Positions 8,602-16,148 of a DNA stretch of 38,323 bases are shown here, piece by piece. The notes beneath the pieces were generated by a model. That model was not told where the DNA came from. It was given only the letters and a program-made list of their open reading frames with translations, and ran no database searches. Positions within the stretch are counted from its first letter, which is position 1. Each line of letters opens with the position of its first letter. A program made the position numbers and the translations under genes. The DNA comes from Flavobacterium psychraerolatum. Lineage in GTDB: Bacteria > Bacteroidota > Bacteroidia > Flavobacteriales > Flavobacteriaceae. The stretch covers positions 1 to 38,323 of the forward strand of contig NZ_JAOQMX010000044.1 in assembly GCF_025960985.1 (NCBI RefSeq), written 5' to 3'.

Positions 8602-9777
8602 TTATTGTTTCACAATTTTACTACTTAATCCAGTATCTGTTTTTAAAATATAAATTCCAGTTGCTAAATCAGAAATATCAATAGTATTGCTTGCAGGAAA
8701 GCTTTTTACAACAGCTCCCAACATATTGTAAATATGGATTGTTTTACTATCTTCTAAATCAGAAATTGTAATTGCTCCGTTGGTTGGGTTTGGGAAAACA
8801 TTTACATGTTGGGTTACTTGATTGTTTTTTAATCCTAAAGTATTTCCTATAGAAAATTCAATTCTATCAATTTCTAAAGTTCCTGCTAATGACGTTGTAT
8901 TATTAACTCTGTGTTGGATATCAAACGTACTGATATTACCTGTCCATGTTGTTAATCCTGCCAAATTAATAACAGCTACTTCATATGGACTTTCATTGGT
9001 CATATTCATTACTGTAGGCGTAAAATTTGTGCCATTAGTACCACCAGTACCAGTAATAAATCTAATTTGTGAATTAGAAGATTTATTTCTATAATAGATA
9101 TGGACCCACTTATAGGTAGTTGCATCAATATAATTATTTTCACCGGATTTTCTTACGAAACCAATAGGGTGAGGTGCACTTGCCGTAACTGCATCAGTAG
9201 TTATAATCATTTTTCCTGCTGAAACAGTAATTGCAGAATTGGTAGCTGAAAAGCCTTCTGTATTACCAGTAGAATTAAATTCATAAATATGTTTTTCAAC
9301 AACTGGTATAGTATAAGACGCAACAATTTCAACTGTAGTAGGAGGAATTGAAGATCCACCAGTAGCCCTAAAATCATACTCAGAACCTTGTGGAATGTTG
9401 CCTGATACAAGATTTAAAAGTGAAATTTCCCAAGTTCTTGTATTTATAGTTGGATCATCAGCATTAATTGATACAGTTGTAGCATTTGCAGTACTTAAAG
9501 TCCCTGCAGTAGCTACGTTAGTAGGGACTCCATTTTTTACTACAAAAAAAGCATTGTTATATCCTCCTGAACCGTCTCCAGGATCATTTGTGGATGTTAA
9601 GGTTATCGTTCTTTGCGCATAAACTCCTGGACTTGTTTGTTCTAAGATATATCCGTTTTCAGAAATTTTAATATCATTTAACGAGGTTGCATTTGTACTT
9701 AAACTAATTGTTTGCTGTGCTTGAGAAATTGTTATAGCTCCAAGGCTAGTAACAAATAATAGTAATAGTTTTTTCAT
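8602..9777 (-). CDS. T9SS-exported beta-rich protein, probable carbohydrate binder
   Basis: A 391-residue secreted protein of unknown function. I chose the start at 9777 (MKKLLLLFVTSLGAIT), which gives a clean signal peptide ending near SQAQ, rather than an in-frame ATG 9 codons upstream. Residues ~20-150 are Ser/Thr/Asn-rich and beta-predicted. Residues ~155-305 (from YEFNSTGNTEGF to IDRIEFSIGN) look like a jelly-roll module resembling family-4/9/22-like carbohydrate-binding modules. The last ~75 residues are a T9SS type A sorting domain (NVFPNPTNGAITISDL ... LATGIYILKT). There is no catalytic signature. It has its own promoter and terminator and sits between the dehydrogenase and a sulfatase, so a surface galactan-binding role is plausible but inferred. 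Confidence 0.7.
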   Translation of the reverse strand: MKKLLLLFVTSLGAITISQAQQTISLSTNATSLNDIKISENGYILEQTSPGVYAQRTITLTSTNDPGDGSGGYNNAFFVVKNGVPTNVATAGTLSTANATTVSINADDPTINTRTWEISLLNLVSGNIPQGSEYDFRATGGSSIPPTTVEIVASYTIPVVEKHIYEFNSTGNTEGFSATNSAITVSAGKMIITTDAVTASAPHPIGFVRKSGENNYIDATTYKWVHIYYRNKSSNSQIRFITGTGGTNGTNFTPTVMNMTNESPYEVAVINLAGLTTWTGNISTFDIQHRVNNTTSLAGTLEIDRIEFSIGNTLGLKNNQVTQHVNVFPNPTNGAITISDLEDSKTIHIYNMLGAVVKSFPASNTIDISDLATGIYILKTDTGLSSKIVKQ

Positions 9778-9801
9778 AATTATTTGATTTAAAAGTTGAT
9801 A

Positions 9802-9829
9802 CAAACATAAAATTCATTTAAAAAAACAA
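9802..9829 (-). promoter_or_regulatory. Bacteroidota-type promoter of the T9SS protein gene
   Basis: On the minus strand, TTG (9829-9827), 17 bases, then TATGTTTG (9809-9802) fits the flavobacterial consensus TTG-N17-23-TANNTTTG exactly. Transcription would start about 7 bases further on, giving a leader of about 15-20 bases before the ATG at 9777, which also supports that start codon. Confidence 0.7.
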
Positions 9830-9923
9830 GCTTAACATATGGTTTTAAAAGTAAAACAAATGATTATATACTACGGAAATTATACTATTGTACATTTGTG
9901 GCAGTGTTAGCTTTGTAATAATG

Positions 9924-9960
9924 CAAAACGCCTTTAGGATTTACTTCTAAAGGCGTTTTG
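9924..9960 (-). terminator. Terminator of the 9975-11855 sulfatase
   Basis: A perfect 14-bp stem CAAAACGCCTTTAG / CTAAAGGCGTTTTG with a 9-nt loop. It starts 14 bases past the sulfatase stop. The T-rich tract is inside the closing arm, as is common in this phylum, and it could act in both directions. Confidence 0.75.
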
Positions 9961-9974
9961 TATTAAATGTAATT

Positions 9975-11855
9975 CTATTTTATATTTGGAACAATATTCT
10001 TTGGGATATCAATTTTTTTATCATCTGCACCCAAGGCAAAAGTACTGGTGTTGTAAACGTTTTTTTGTTTCCAATCACATTCAATACGACCATCACCTAG
10101 AATAATATTTCCGAGTTTGGCTCTAAACCAATCTGTCAAAGCAATGTAGTTTTTGTCATTAGCCAGATTGTTTCGTTCCATAGGATCTTTACGTAAATCA
10201 TAAAATGCCAATTGCACTTCTTCTCTCGGAGCATCCAGTCCCCAACGTACGTTTTCATTTGGTTTGTATCTTCCTCCAGGTCCTCCATTCAATGGACGTG
10301 GACGCATAGAGAAAGCGAAATCCTTGGTACGCATATACGAGCGTGGACCTGCAACACTATTTATTTCACCAATAATGTAGTCTTTCTTTATTTTTGGGTT
10401 CGAATACATTTCAGCCAAATCAAATCCGTCCAAAAATTGGTATTCTTTGGCTTTTAAATCAACACCTCCAGCGGCCAAAACGGTCGGCATGATGTCAACA
10501 TATTCAGCAAAGCCATCATACACTTTTCCTGCAGGTACCGCTTTTTTGTCTGACGAAACCAAAATCCCAGTGGTATGTGTAGAAAGTTCCCAAGGCGAAA
10601 ATTTAGATTCAATACCTTGTTCTCCCAATTGCCATCCGTGATCTCCACAAGTGTACAAGATCATGTATTCTTGATTGTTCTTTTTCGAATAGGCTTTAAA
10701 TTCGGCAATTGCTTTCCCGATGATGTAATCTCCAAAAGCACAAAAGGCATAATAATCTCTGATGGCTTGTTGCTTATCTTCATAAGAGTAGCCGTCAATT
10801 CTTAATTTATTGTATAAGTCCACCAATTGTTTTGGTAGTTTACTCAACTCTTCTTTTTTATCGAATGCTGGAATTTTATACACTTTATCTTTAAAGCGGT
10901 CTCTAAATTCCTTTGGAGGCATCACAGGCGTATGCGGAAAGTGGAAACTCAAACTCGTAAAAATAGGTTTGCTGGTATCGGCACCCGCCATTTTATCTCC
11001 TAATAAGGATTGGTAAGGCTTATTTTGATTTTGCAAATAGTTACGATACTCGGTCAAAATATTTCCATCCAATGTTTTGTCTGCAGGCATAGAGTTAACT
11101 CCACCAATAATCAAAGTAGATTCTTCTCCATCGCTGGCATTGTGATATAAGATATCCAATTCTTTTTCGACAGAAGCTTTGATAGCTTTTTCTGCATCCG
11201 AGATATTATCTTCTGTAGTCCAAGATTTTTTGACATTATTCGGATAGAAAAATTGCATGCGCGTATCTATTTTAGCCGATTTTCCGTTTACTTTCCCGTA
11301 AGTCGTTTCTTTGTTCCAGTCGGTTACGCCACCTCTTTCCAGTTCTGTATCTGTAACAAATTTTTGATAGAAACCTTTGTATAAATCTTCCGTTTTTTTA
11401 GTAGCACTTTTTTTGTCAACGCTTTTATTTCGATAACCAGCCTTACCAAACAAACTGGTTTCGTACCCGTTTTCAACCATAATTTGAGGCATCGTTTTGG
11501 TGAAAAATTCGGCCTCACCATTAAAATATTCAAAACCATAGACTCCAGAATGGTGCGGGTATTTCCCCGCTAAGATTCCGTTTCGTGATGGCGCACAAGC
11601 GGGTGAGTTGCAATACATATTCGGGAACACAACTCCCTCTTTGGCCAAAGCATCTAAGTTTGGCGATTCAATATACCCCAATGGACTATCATTTTTTCCT
11701 GTTGTGATTTGGTTATAATAGCCGTTGGAATCTTTTCGTTGGTCATCAGTCAAAATCCAAAGAATATTCGGTTTTTTAACTGTTTTTTGTGCCAACAGTC
11801 GTGAATTGGATGCCGCAAAGCTCAATACACAAAGTGCAAATAATTTTACTTTCAT
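9975..11855 (-). CDS. S1-family sulfatase (626 aa), secreted
   Basis: A formylglycine-dependent sulfatase predicted to remove a sulfate ester from the galactan or its oligosaccharides in the periplasm. The signal peptide is at residues 1-22 (SRLLA-Q). Metal-binding D37-D38 lie in ILTDDQRKD. The modified cysteine is C87 in the C-x-P-S-R core (SPACAPSRNG), followed by LAGKYPHHSG. A second metal-site segment, TCGDHGWQLGEQG, is near residue 405. At 626 residues it is longer than the average S1 enzyme. It is divergent from the GH16-GH2 pair at 12108, with a 252-bp shared spacer. An anaerobic or FGE-type maturase must be encoded elsewhere. S1 subfamily and regiospecificity (for example L-galactose-6-sulfate) cannot be assigned from the motif alone. 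Confidence 0.88.
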   Translation of the reverse strand: MKVKLFALCVLSFAASNSRLLAQKTVKKPNILWILTDDQRKDSNGYYNQITTGKNDSPLGYIESPNLDALAKEGVVFPNMYCNSPACAPSRNGILAGKYPHHSGVYGFEYFNGEAEFFTKTMPQIMVENGYETSLFGKAGYRNKSVDKKSATKKTEDLYKGFYQKFVTDTELERGGVTDWNKETTYGKVNGKSAKIDTRMQFFYPNNVKKSWTTEDNISDAEKAIKASVEKELDILYHNASDGEESTLIIGGVNSMPADKTLDGNILTEYRNYLQNQNKPYQSLLGDKMAGADTSKPIFTSLSFHFPHTPVMPPKEFRDRFKDKVYKIPAFDKKEELSKLPKQLVDLYNKLRIDGYSYEDKQQAIRDYYAFCAFGDYIIGKAIAEFKAYSKKNNQEYMILYTCGDHGWQLGEQGIESKFSPWELSTHTTGILVSSDKKAVPAGKVYDGFAEYVDIMPTVLAAGGVDLKAKEYQFLDGFDLAEMYSNPKIKKDYIIGEINSVAGPRSYMRTKDFAFSMRPRPLNGGPGGRYKPNENVRWGLDAPREEVQLAFYDLRKDPMERNNLANDKNYIALTDWFRAKLGNIILGDGRIECDWKQKNVYNTSTFALGADDKKIDIPKNIVPNIK

Positions 11856-11883
11856 AGTGTGATTTTTTGTTGTGGAATAATTG

Positions 11884-11923
11884 AGGTAGTTTGATATGTA
11901 AATACAAAAGAGTTTAACTACCT
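11884..11923 (-). promoter_or_regulatory. Inverted repeat in the sulfatase/GH16 divergent promoter
   Basis: AGGTAGTT (11884-11891) is the perfect complement of AACTACCT (11916-11923), spaced by 24 bases. It starts 29 bases upstream of the sulfatase start codon, in the 252-bp divergent spacer 11856-12107. It could be a regulator site or a leader hairpin. Apart from this repeat I see no gene in the spacer. Confidence 0.3.
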
Positions 11924-12107
11924 TATTTAGTTCATTTTTAATCTAGTTATAGTTGATTGCTAAATTAAACTGAGACAGCCAATCCATTGTCTGCAAATGT
12001 TTTTATCTCTATCACAAATGGGTTATTAACGCAATATTTCAAGACTTTATATTTCAATTAAATCAAAAGATAGTATTTTCACAATACAAAATTATTTCAC
12101 AAAAAAA

Positions 12108-12974
12108 ATGAAAACAGTACTATTAACTATCGTTTCTACTTTTACCTTTTGTGTGACTGTACAGGCACAGGATTTAACCATTCCGCCCAAAAAATATGCA
12201 GATTCGATTCAACTCGAAAAAGCACCTTCTCGATTGAACCAACAATTTCCGCTTTCGGATCAAAAAAATTCTGGAAAATGGAAACTTCTAAAAGAATATT
12301 CCGATGAATTTGATTCGAAAACTTTAAACGAAAACAAATGGTTTCCGAACAATCCTAAATGGAAAGGTCGTGCGCCAACTTATTTTCATCCTTCGAATGT
12401 AAGTCTGGAAAAAGGGGAGTTAGTCATTAGGGTAAATCAACACGGCAATGAGCAATTGCCAAAAGATTTTACGCATTCGACCGGATTTATAAAAAGTAAA
12501 AAACAATTTTTATACGGCTATTTTGAAGCCGAATGTAAATTGATGGATGCGCCATGGGTGTCAGGTTTTTGGATGACCAATGTAGACAAAGATTGGTGGA
12601 CAGAGATTGATATTTGTGAAAATGCGCCGGGAGTTGCATACAACCGTCATGATTTGAATTCGAATATTCATGTTTTTAAATCACCAGCCGATCAAGGAGA
12701 TGTAAAGGCCCATTTTTCAAGAACTATCAAATATTATTTTCCGAAAGAATTGCAAGCCGATTACCATGTTTGGGGCTTAGAATGGACAGCCGAATTTATT
12801 CGTTTTTATATTGACGGAATCCTTTTTAGAGAAGCGCCCAACACACATTGGCACCAACCGTTGGAGGTCAACTTTAACTGTGAATCCAATAAATGGTTTG
12901 GTGCTTTACCAGACGATAAACGCTTGGACGGCGAGTTTCATGTGAAATACTTTAGAGCTTGGGATCATAAATAA
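12108..12974 (+). CDS. GH16 porphyranase/agarase-like hydrolase (288 aa)
   Basis: The second GH16 endo-galactanase of the locus. The signal peptide is at residues 1-20 (VTVQA-Q). The catalytic motif is WTEIDICEN with E166 (nucleophile), D168 and E171 (acid/base). The front signature is KEYSDEFDSKTLNENKW (63-79), and the aromatic cleft region YGYFEAECKLMDAPWVSGFW precedes the active site. It has no T9SS tag or extra module. It is clearly divergent from the GH16 at 6272: the loop after the catalytic strand and the C-terminal half differ, suggesting a different subfamily and complementary cleavage sites. It is followed after 31 bases by the GH2-like gene on the same strand, so the two are probably co-transcribed from the divergent spacer upstream. 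Confidence 0.85.
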   Translation: MKTVLLTIVSTFTFCVTVQAQDLTIPPKKYADSIQLEKAPSRLNQQFPLSDQKNSGKWKLLKEYSDEFDSKTLNENKWFPNNPKWKGRAPTYFHPSNVSLEKGELVIRVNQHGNEQLPKDFTHSTGFIKSKKQFLYGYFEAECKLMDAPWVSGFWMTNVDKDWWTEIDICENAPGVAYNRHDLNSNIHVFKSPADQGDVKAHFSRTIKYYFPKELQADYHVWGLEWTAEFIRFYIDGILFREAPNTHWHQPLEVNFNCESNKWFGALPDDKRLDGEFHVKYFRAWDHK

Positions 12975-13005
12975 TTACTACAAAAACCTTAGAATTTATT
13001 ATAAA

Positions 13006-15900
13006 ATGAAAAAAACTATTCAAATACTTAGCCTGCTATGCTTCATTTGCACCCTGAATGCGCATAGTCAGACCCAACAAGAGAAAGGCACGAGAACCAA
13101 AAAAAGCATCAATTTTGGATGGAAATTTCATCTAGGTGATCCCGATGGTGCTTTATACACCGAAAAATTAGACGATTCAAAATGGGAGTCTGTCAATGTT
13201 CCGCATTCCTTAGAATTGACATCGATGGATTTGAACGGAAACCAAGATGACAAGTACCAAAAGACTTTTATGAGAAACGTAGGTTGGTATCGTAGAGACA
13301 TTACGGTTACGGCAGATACATCCAAAAAAGTATTTCTCGAATTTGAAGGCGTGCATCAAGTGACCAATGTATGGGTCAACGGCAAACATGTGGGAGAATA
13401 TGCGGTAGGAGGGTACACGCCCTTTCATTTTGATATTTCGAAATATGTAACTTATGGCGGCAAAAATCAAGTGACGGTAAAGGCAGACAACCGAAAAAGC
13501 GATATCATTCCGCCTGATCCAGGACCTATGGATTATATCAAATTTGGAGGTTTGTACCGTGATGTGTATTTGGTCGAAACCAATCCGACGCACGTGACTT
13601 TCAATTGGGAATCGGATATTTCGGGACAAAATATAACTACGCCTACGGTGGACCCAATCAATTTGAATGGTACTGTAAATATCAAAACGGGAGTTCGAAA
13701 TGAAACCACCCAAACGCAAAAAACTACTGTTGTCAATCGATTGGTAGACAAGAACGGACTGGTGGTTTTGAAGCTTTCGCAAACCAAAGAAATTGGTGCA
13801 GGAAATGAAGTTCAGTTCAACGAAATAGGTAGTATTGAAGATAATTTTCATTTGTGGTCAACGGATAATCCGTATTTGTACCGCGTGAATACCACCGTAT
13901 TTGAAAACGGAAAACTAGTAGATGAAACCGAATGTAAAATGGGTTTTAGAAAAATCGAAATGAACAATGTGCAAGGTGTTTTGCTAAACGGAAAACCGAT
14001 TAAGTTAATTGGTGTCAACCGCCATCAACATTATGGTTTTATAGGAGATGCAATGCCTAATTCGTTACATTATAAGGATGCTTTGCAAATCAAAAAACTG
14101 GGAATGAATGTCATTCGTACCGCACATTATCCGCATGATAACGCTTTTATTGAGGCTTGTGACGAATTGGGAATTTTGATTTATGAAGAAGCACCAACAT
14201 GGATGTCCATTGGTAGCAACGAATGGTTTGATAATTATGAAAAAGCCGCTAGAACCATGGTGCGCAACCACCGCAACCATCCATCGGTATTTATTTGGGG
14301 AGCAGGAATTAATCATCGTGGTTATGTGCCAAGAGCGCACAATATAATGAAGCAAGAAGACCCAACTCGATTTACGGCTTCGCAAAGTAGTCGCTGGACA
14401 GGATGGCAAAACTCGGGACTGACCGATATTTTTGCACAAATGATTTATGGTGATTATTATTGGAGCGGTGACGAACCTATTTTAGCTATGGAAGGTCATA
14501 GTGGACCAAAAGCGGTAAACGACTTTATGAGTAGCCCAATGAAAATTGGTCATATCGCTTGGACAGCGCATGCTTATTACACTTTTCACCCCAATCCAGA
14601 CAAAAGAGATAAAAGTCGTAGCGGTATGATGACGGTTTTTAGATACCCACGACCGGGACTTTTTTGGTACCAGTCGGAGTTGACCAAAGTGCCTTTTACT
14701 CGATTGGAAACCGATTGGAAAGAAGGAACTCAAGAAGTAATCGTTTATAGCAACGCCGATCAAGTAGAACTGGTTTTGAACGGAAAAGTAATTGCAACGC
14801 AATCTCCAACGATCAAAGACGATTATAAAAATCTAAAGCATGCTCCGTTTCATTTTAGAATAGAAAATTTCGAAAAAGGGACGCTTACCGCTAATGGTTT
14901 GGTCGAAGGACAAAAAATGTCTAGCGATACCAAAATGACACCCGAAGCTCCAGATCATATAATTTTGGAATTGGATTCAGATGGTCGAAAATTAACTGCT
15001 GATGGGTCGGATATTATCGTAGGTTACGCCAAAGTAGTCGACAAAAACGGTACGATATTACAAGATGTAGATATGAATATTAGTTTTTCGGTAAAAGGAA
15101 ACGCTACTATTGTTGGGGATCAAACGGCCGCACAGTCCAACCCAATGTTTACGACTCATGGGGTTGCACCCGTCTTGATTCAGGCAGGTACAGCGGTTGG
15201 AAAAATTGAAGTTACCGCTTTCGCGAAAGGTTTGAAGTCGGGCAAAACTAGTATCTTGAGTACCAAACTAGACGACAACGCATTCGAAATAAAAACTATT
15301 CATGATTTAGAACAAGTGAAAGTAGATTTGGGAGGAAACGATCAATTGGTTCAATTTGATTGGACTCCTTGGAACGGAAACGATAACAATGCAGGCATTA
15401 AAATCTTCAGCGAGATGGGTGGATTTACAGCCAAAATCGAAGCTATTGGCAAAGTTGAAAATACGAGATGGCTGGGCGAAATTAATGTTATTGGTAAATA
15501 TGGATTTGCTTGTGGAGACGGTGTTTTAGGTGCTACCAAAGAGGGTTTGTTGCTAGAATTAACGGGACTTAAAAAAGGAAAATACCAATTAAAAACGGTA
15601 CACCATGCCCCAAGAACCAATACAGACAGTATGGATCCAAATCAAGAAAAAGCGGCGACTTACAAGATTTACCAAATTCCGTATGCTAAAAAAATAAGCA
15701 TCAGTACTACCGATAAAAACGGAACTACGGTAAAAGAAAACATTGTAGTAACAGAAGGAAGTGATATGCAAAATAAATCTTTTGGTAACAGTACACAGTA
15801 TTTTGAATCGGACGGAATAAATCCAGTTAAAATTATTTTTAAAGACCCAAAAGGTGCAGCCGTGTGGTTGAACAATTTTGAATTAAGTCAGTGGTATTAA
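13006..15900 (+). CDS. GH2-family protein with altered acid/base residue
   Basis: A 964-residue GH2 member with a signal peptide at 1-20 or 1-22. The order is jelly roll (about 35-190, with VPHSLELTSMD), immunoglobulin-like domain (about 195-310), TIM barrel (about 315-590) and ~370 residues of C-terminal beta domains, longer than usual. The probable nucleophile is E496 in LAMEGHSG. The segment that in active GH2 enzymes reads W-x-x-G-N-E reads WGAGINHRG here, putting N436 where the acid/base glutamate should be. The codons (GGA GCA GGA ATT AAT CAT) are clear in the DNA. The protein is otherwise full length with no frameshift, so it is not a simple pseudogene. It may use another residue, have changed chemistry, or be a binding protein. 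Co-transcribed with the GH16 before it. Confidence 0.82.
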   Translation: MKKTIQILSLLCFICTLNAHSQTQQEKGTRTKKSINFGWKFHLGDPDGALYTEKLDDSKWESVNVPHSLELTSMDLNGNQDDKYQKTFMRNVGWYRRDITVTADTSKKVFLEFEGVHQVTNVWVNGKHVGEYAVGGYTPFHFDISKYVTYGGKNQVTVKADNRKSDIIPPDPGPMDYIKFGGLYRDVYLVETNPTHVTFNWESDISGQNITTPTVDPINLNGTVNIKTGVRNETTQTQKTTVVNRLVDKNGLVVLKLSQTKEIGAGNEVQFNEIGSIEDNFHLWSTDNPYLYRVNTTVFENGKLVDETECKMGFRKIEMNNVQGVLLNGKPIKLIGVNRHQHYGFIGDAMPNSLHYKDALQIKKLGMNVIRTAHYPHDNAFIEACDELGILIYEEAPTWMSIGSNEWFDNYEKAARTMVRNHRNHPSVFIWGAGINHRGYVPRAHNIMKQEDPTRFTASQSSRWTGWQNSGLTDIFAQMIYGDYYWSGDEPILAMEGHSGPKAVNDFMSSPMKIGHIAWTAHAYYTFHPNPDKRDKSRSGMMTVFRYPRPGLFWYQSELTKVPFTRLETDWKEGTQEVIVYSNADQVELVLNGKVIATQSPTIKDDYKNLKHAPFHFRIENFEKGTLTANGLVEGQKMSSDTKMTPEAPDHIILELDSDGRKLTADGSDIIVGYAKVVDKNGTILQDVDMNISFSVKGNATIVGDQTAAQSNPMFTTHGVAPVLIQAGTAVGKIEVTAFAKGLKSGKTSILSTKLDDNAFEIKTIHDLEQVKVDLGGNDQLVQFDWTPWNGNDNNAGIKIFSEMGGFTAKIEAIGKVENTRWLGEINVIGKYGFACGDGVLGATKEGLLLELTGLKKGKYQLKTVHHAPRTNTDSMDPNQEKAATYKIYQIPYAKKISISTTDKNGTTVKENIVVTEGSDMQNKSFGNSTQYFESDGINPVKIIFKDPKGAAVWLNNFELSQWY

Positions 15901-15950
15901 TGATTGTATAACGGAGCAGTATTAGTTAAAAAAAAATTATTGTTATGAAT

Positions 15951-15999
15951 AAAAAATCCCCACTTCAGCATTATAACTAGAGTGGGGATTTGTCTTTTT
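15951..15999. terminator. Bidirectional terminator between converging units
   Basis: An 11-bp stem AAATCCCCACT (15954-15964) / AGTGGGGATTT (15981-15991) has T-rich tails on both strands (GTCTTTTT on plus; six T on minus from 15956-15951). It separates the GH2-like gene at 13006-15900 from the converging GH2-GH2-beta-helix unit. Confidence 0.8.
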
Positions 16000-16129
16000 C
16001 ACCAATGGATAAGGTAGTTTGACAATCAGGGCAGTATTTAATACATTTTCTTAAGCACTGTATTTTCCACAAACAGCGTTTAACTTTTCGGGAAAAGCTC
16101 TCATTTGCTGCCAAAAATATATTTTTCAT
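15977..16129 (-). CDS. Possible small Cys-rich protein (50 aa)
   Basis: An open frame of 50 codons begins 20 bases after the beta-helix stop codon on the same strand and ends inside the terminator stem. The peptide starts MKNIFLAANES and contains RCLWKIQCLRKCIKYCPDCQ, with five cysteines including CPDC, and is strongly basic. It has no recognised domain. The start context (AAAACAG before ATG) resembles that of the GH2 gene at 6199. It may be a real small protein, a remnant, or chance. No other gene lies in the 15901-16148 gap. Confidence 0.25.
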   Translation of the reverse strand: MKNIFLAANESFSRKVKRCLWKIQCLRKCIKYCPDCQTTLSIGEKDKSPL

Positions 16130-16148
16130 CTGTTTTTCAAATTACTTT

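Noticed and set aside
13210..13851. 213-codon minus-strand frame inside the GH2-like gene
   Set aside because: It is antisense to a clear GH2 coding region and has no domain; a shadow frame.
14065..14439. 124-codon minus-strand frame inside the GH2-like gene
   Set aside because: Shadow of the GH2 TIM-barrel coding sequence.
16011..16022. AAGGTAGTTTGA shared with the repeat at 11884
   Set aside because: An 11-12 base match is expected by chance in a window of this size, and the second arm is missing here.
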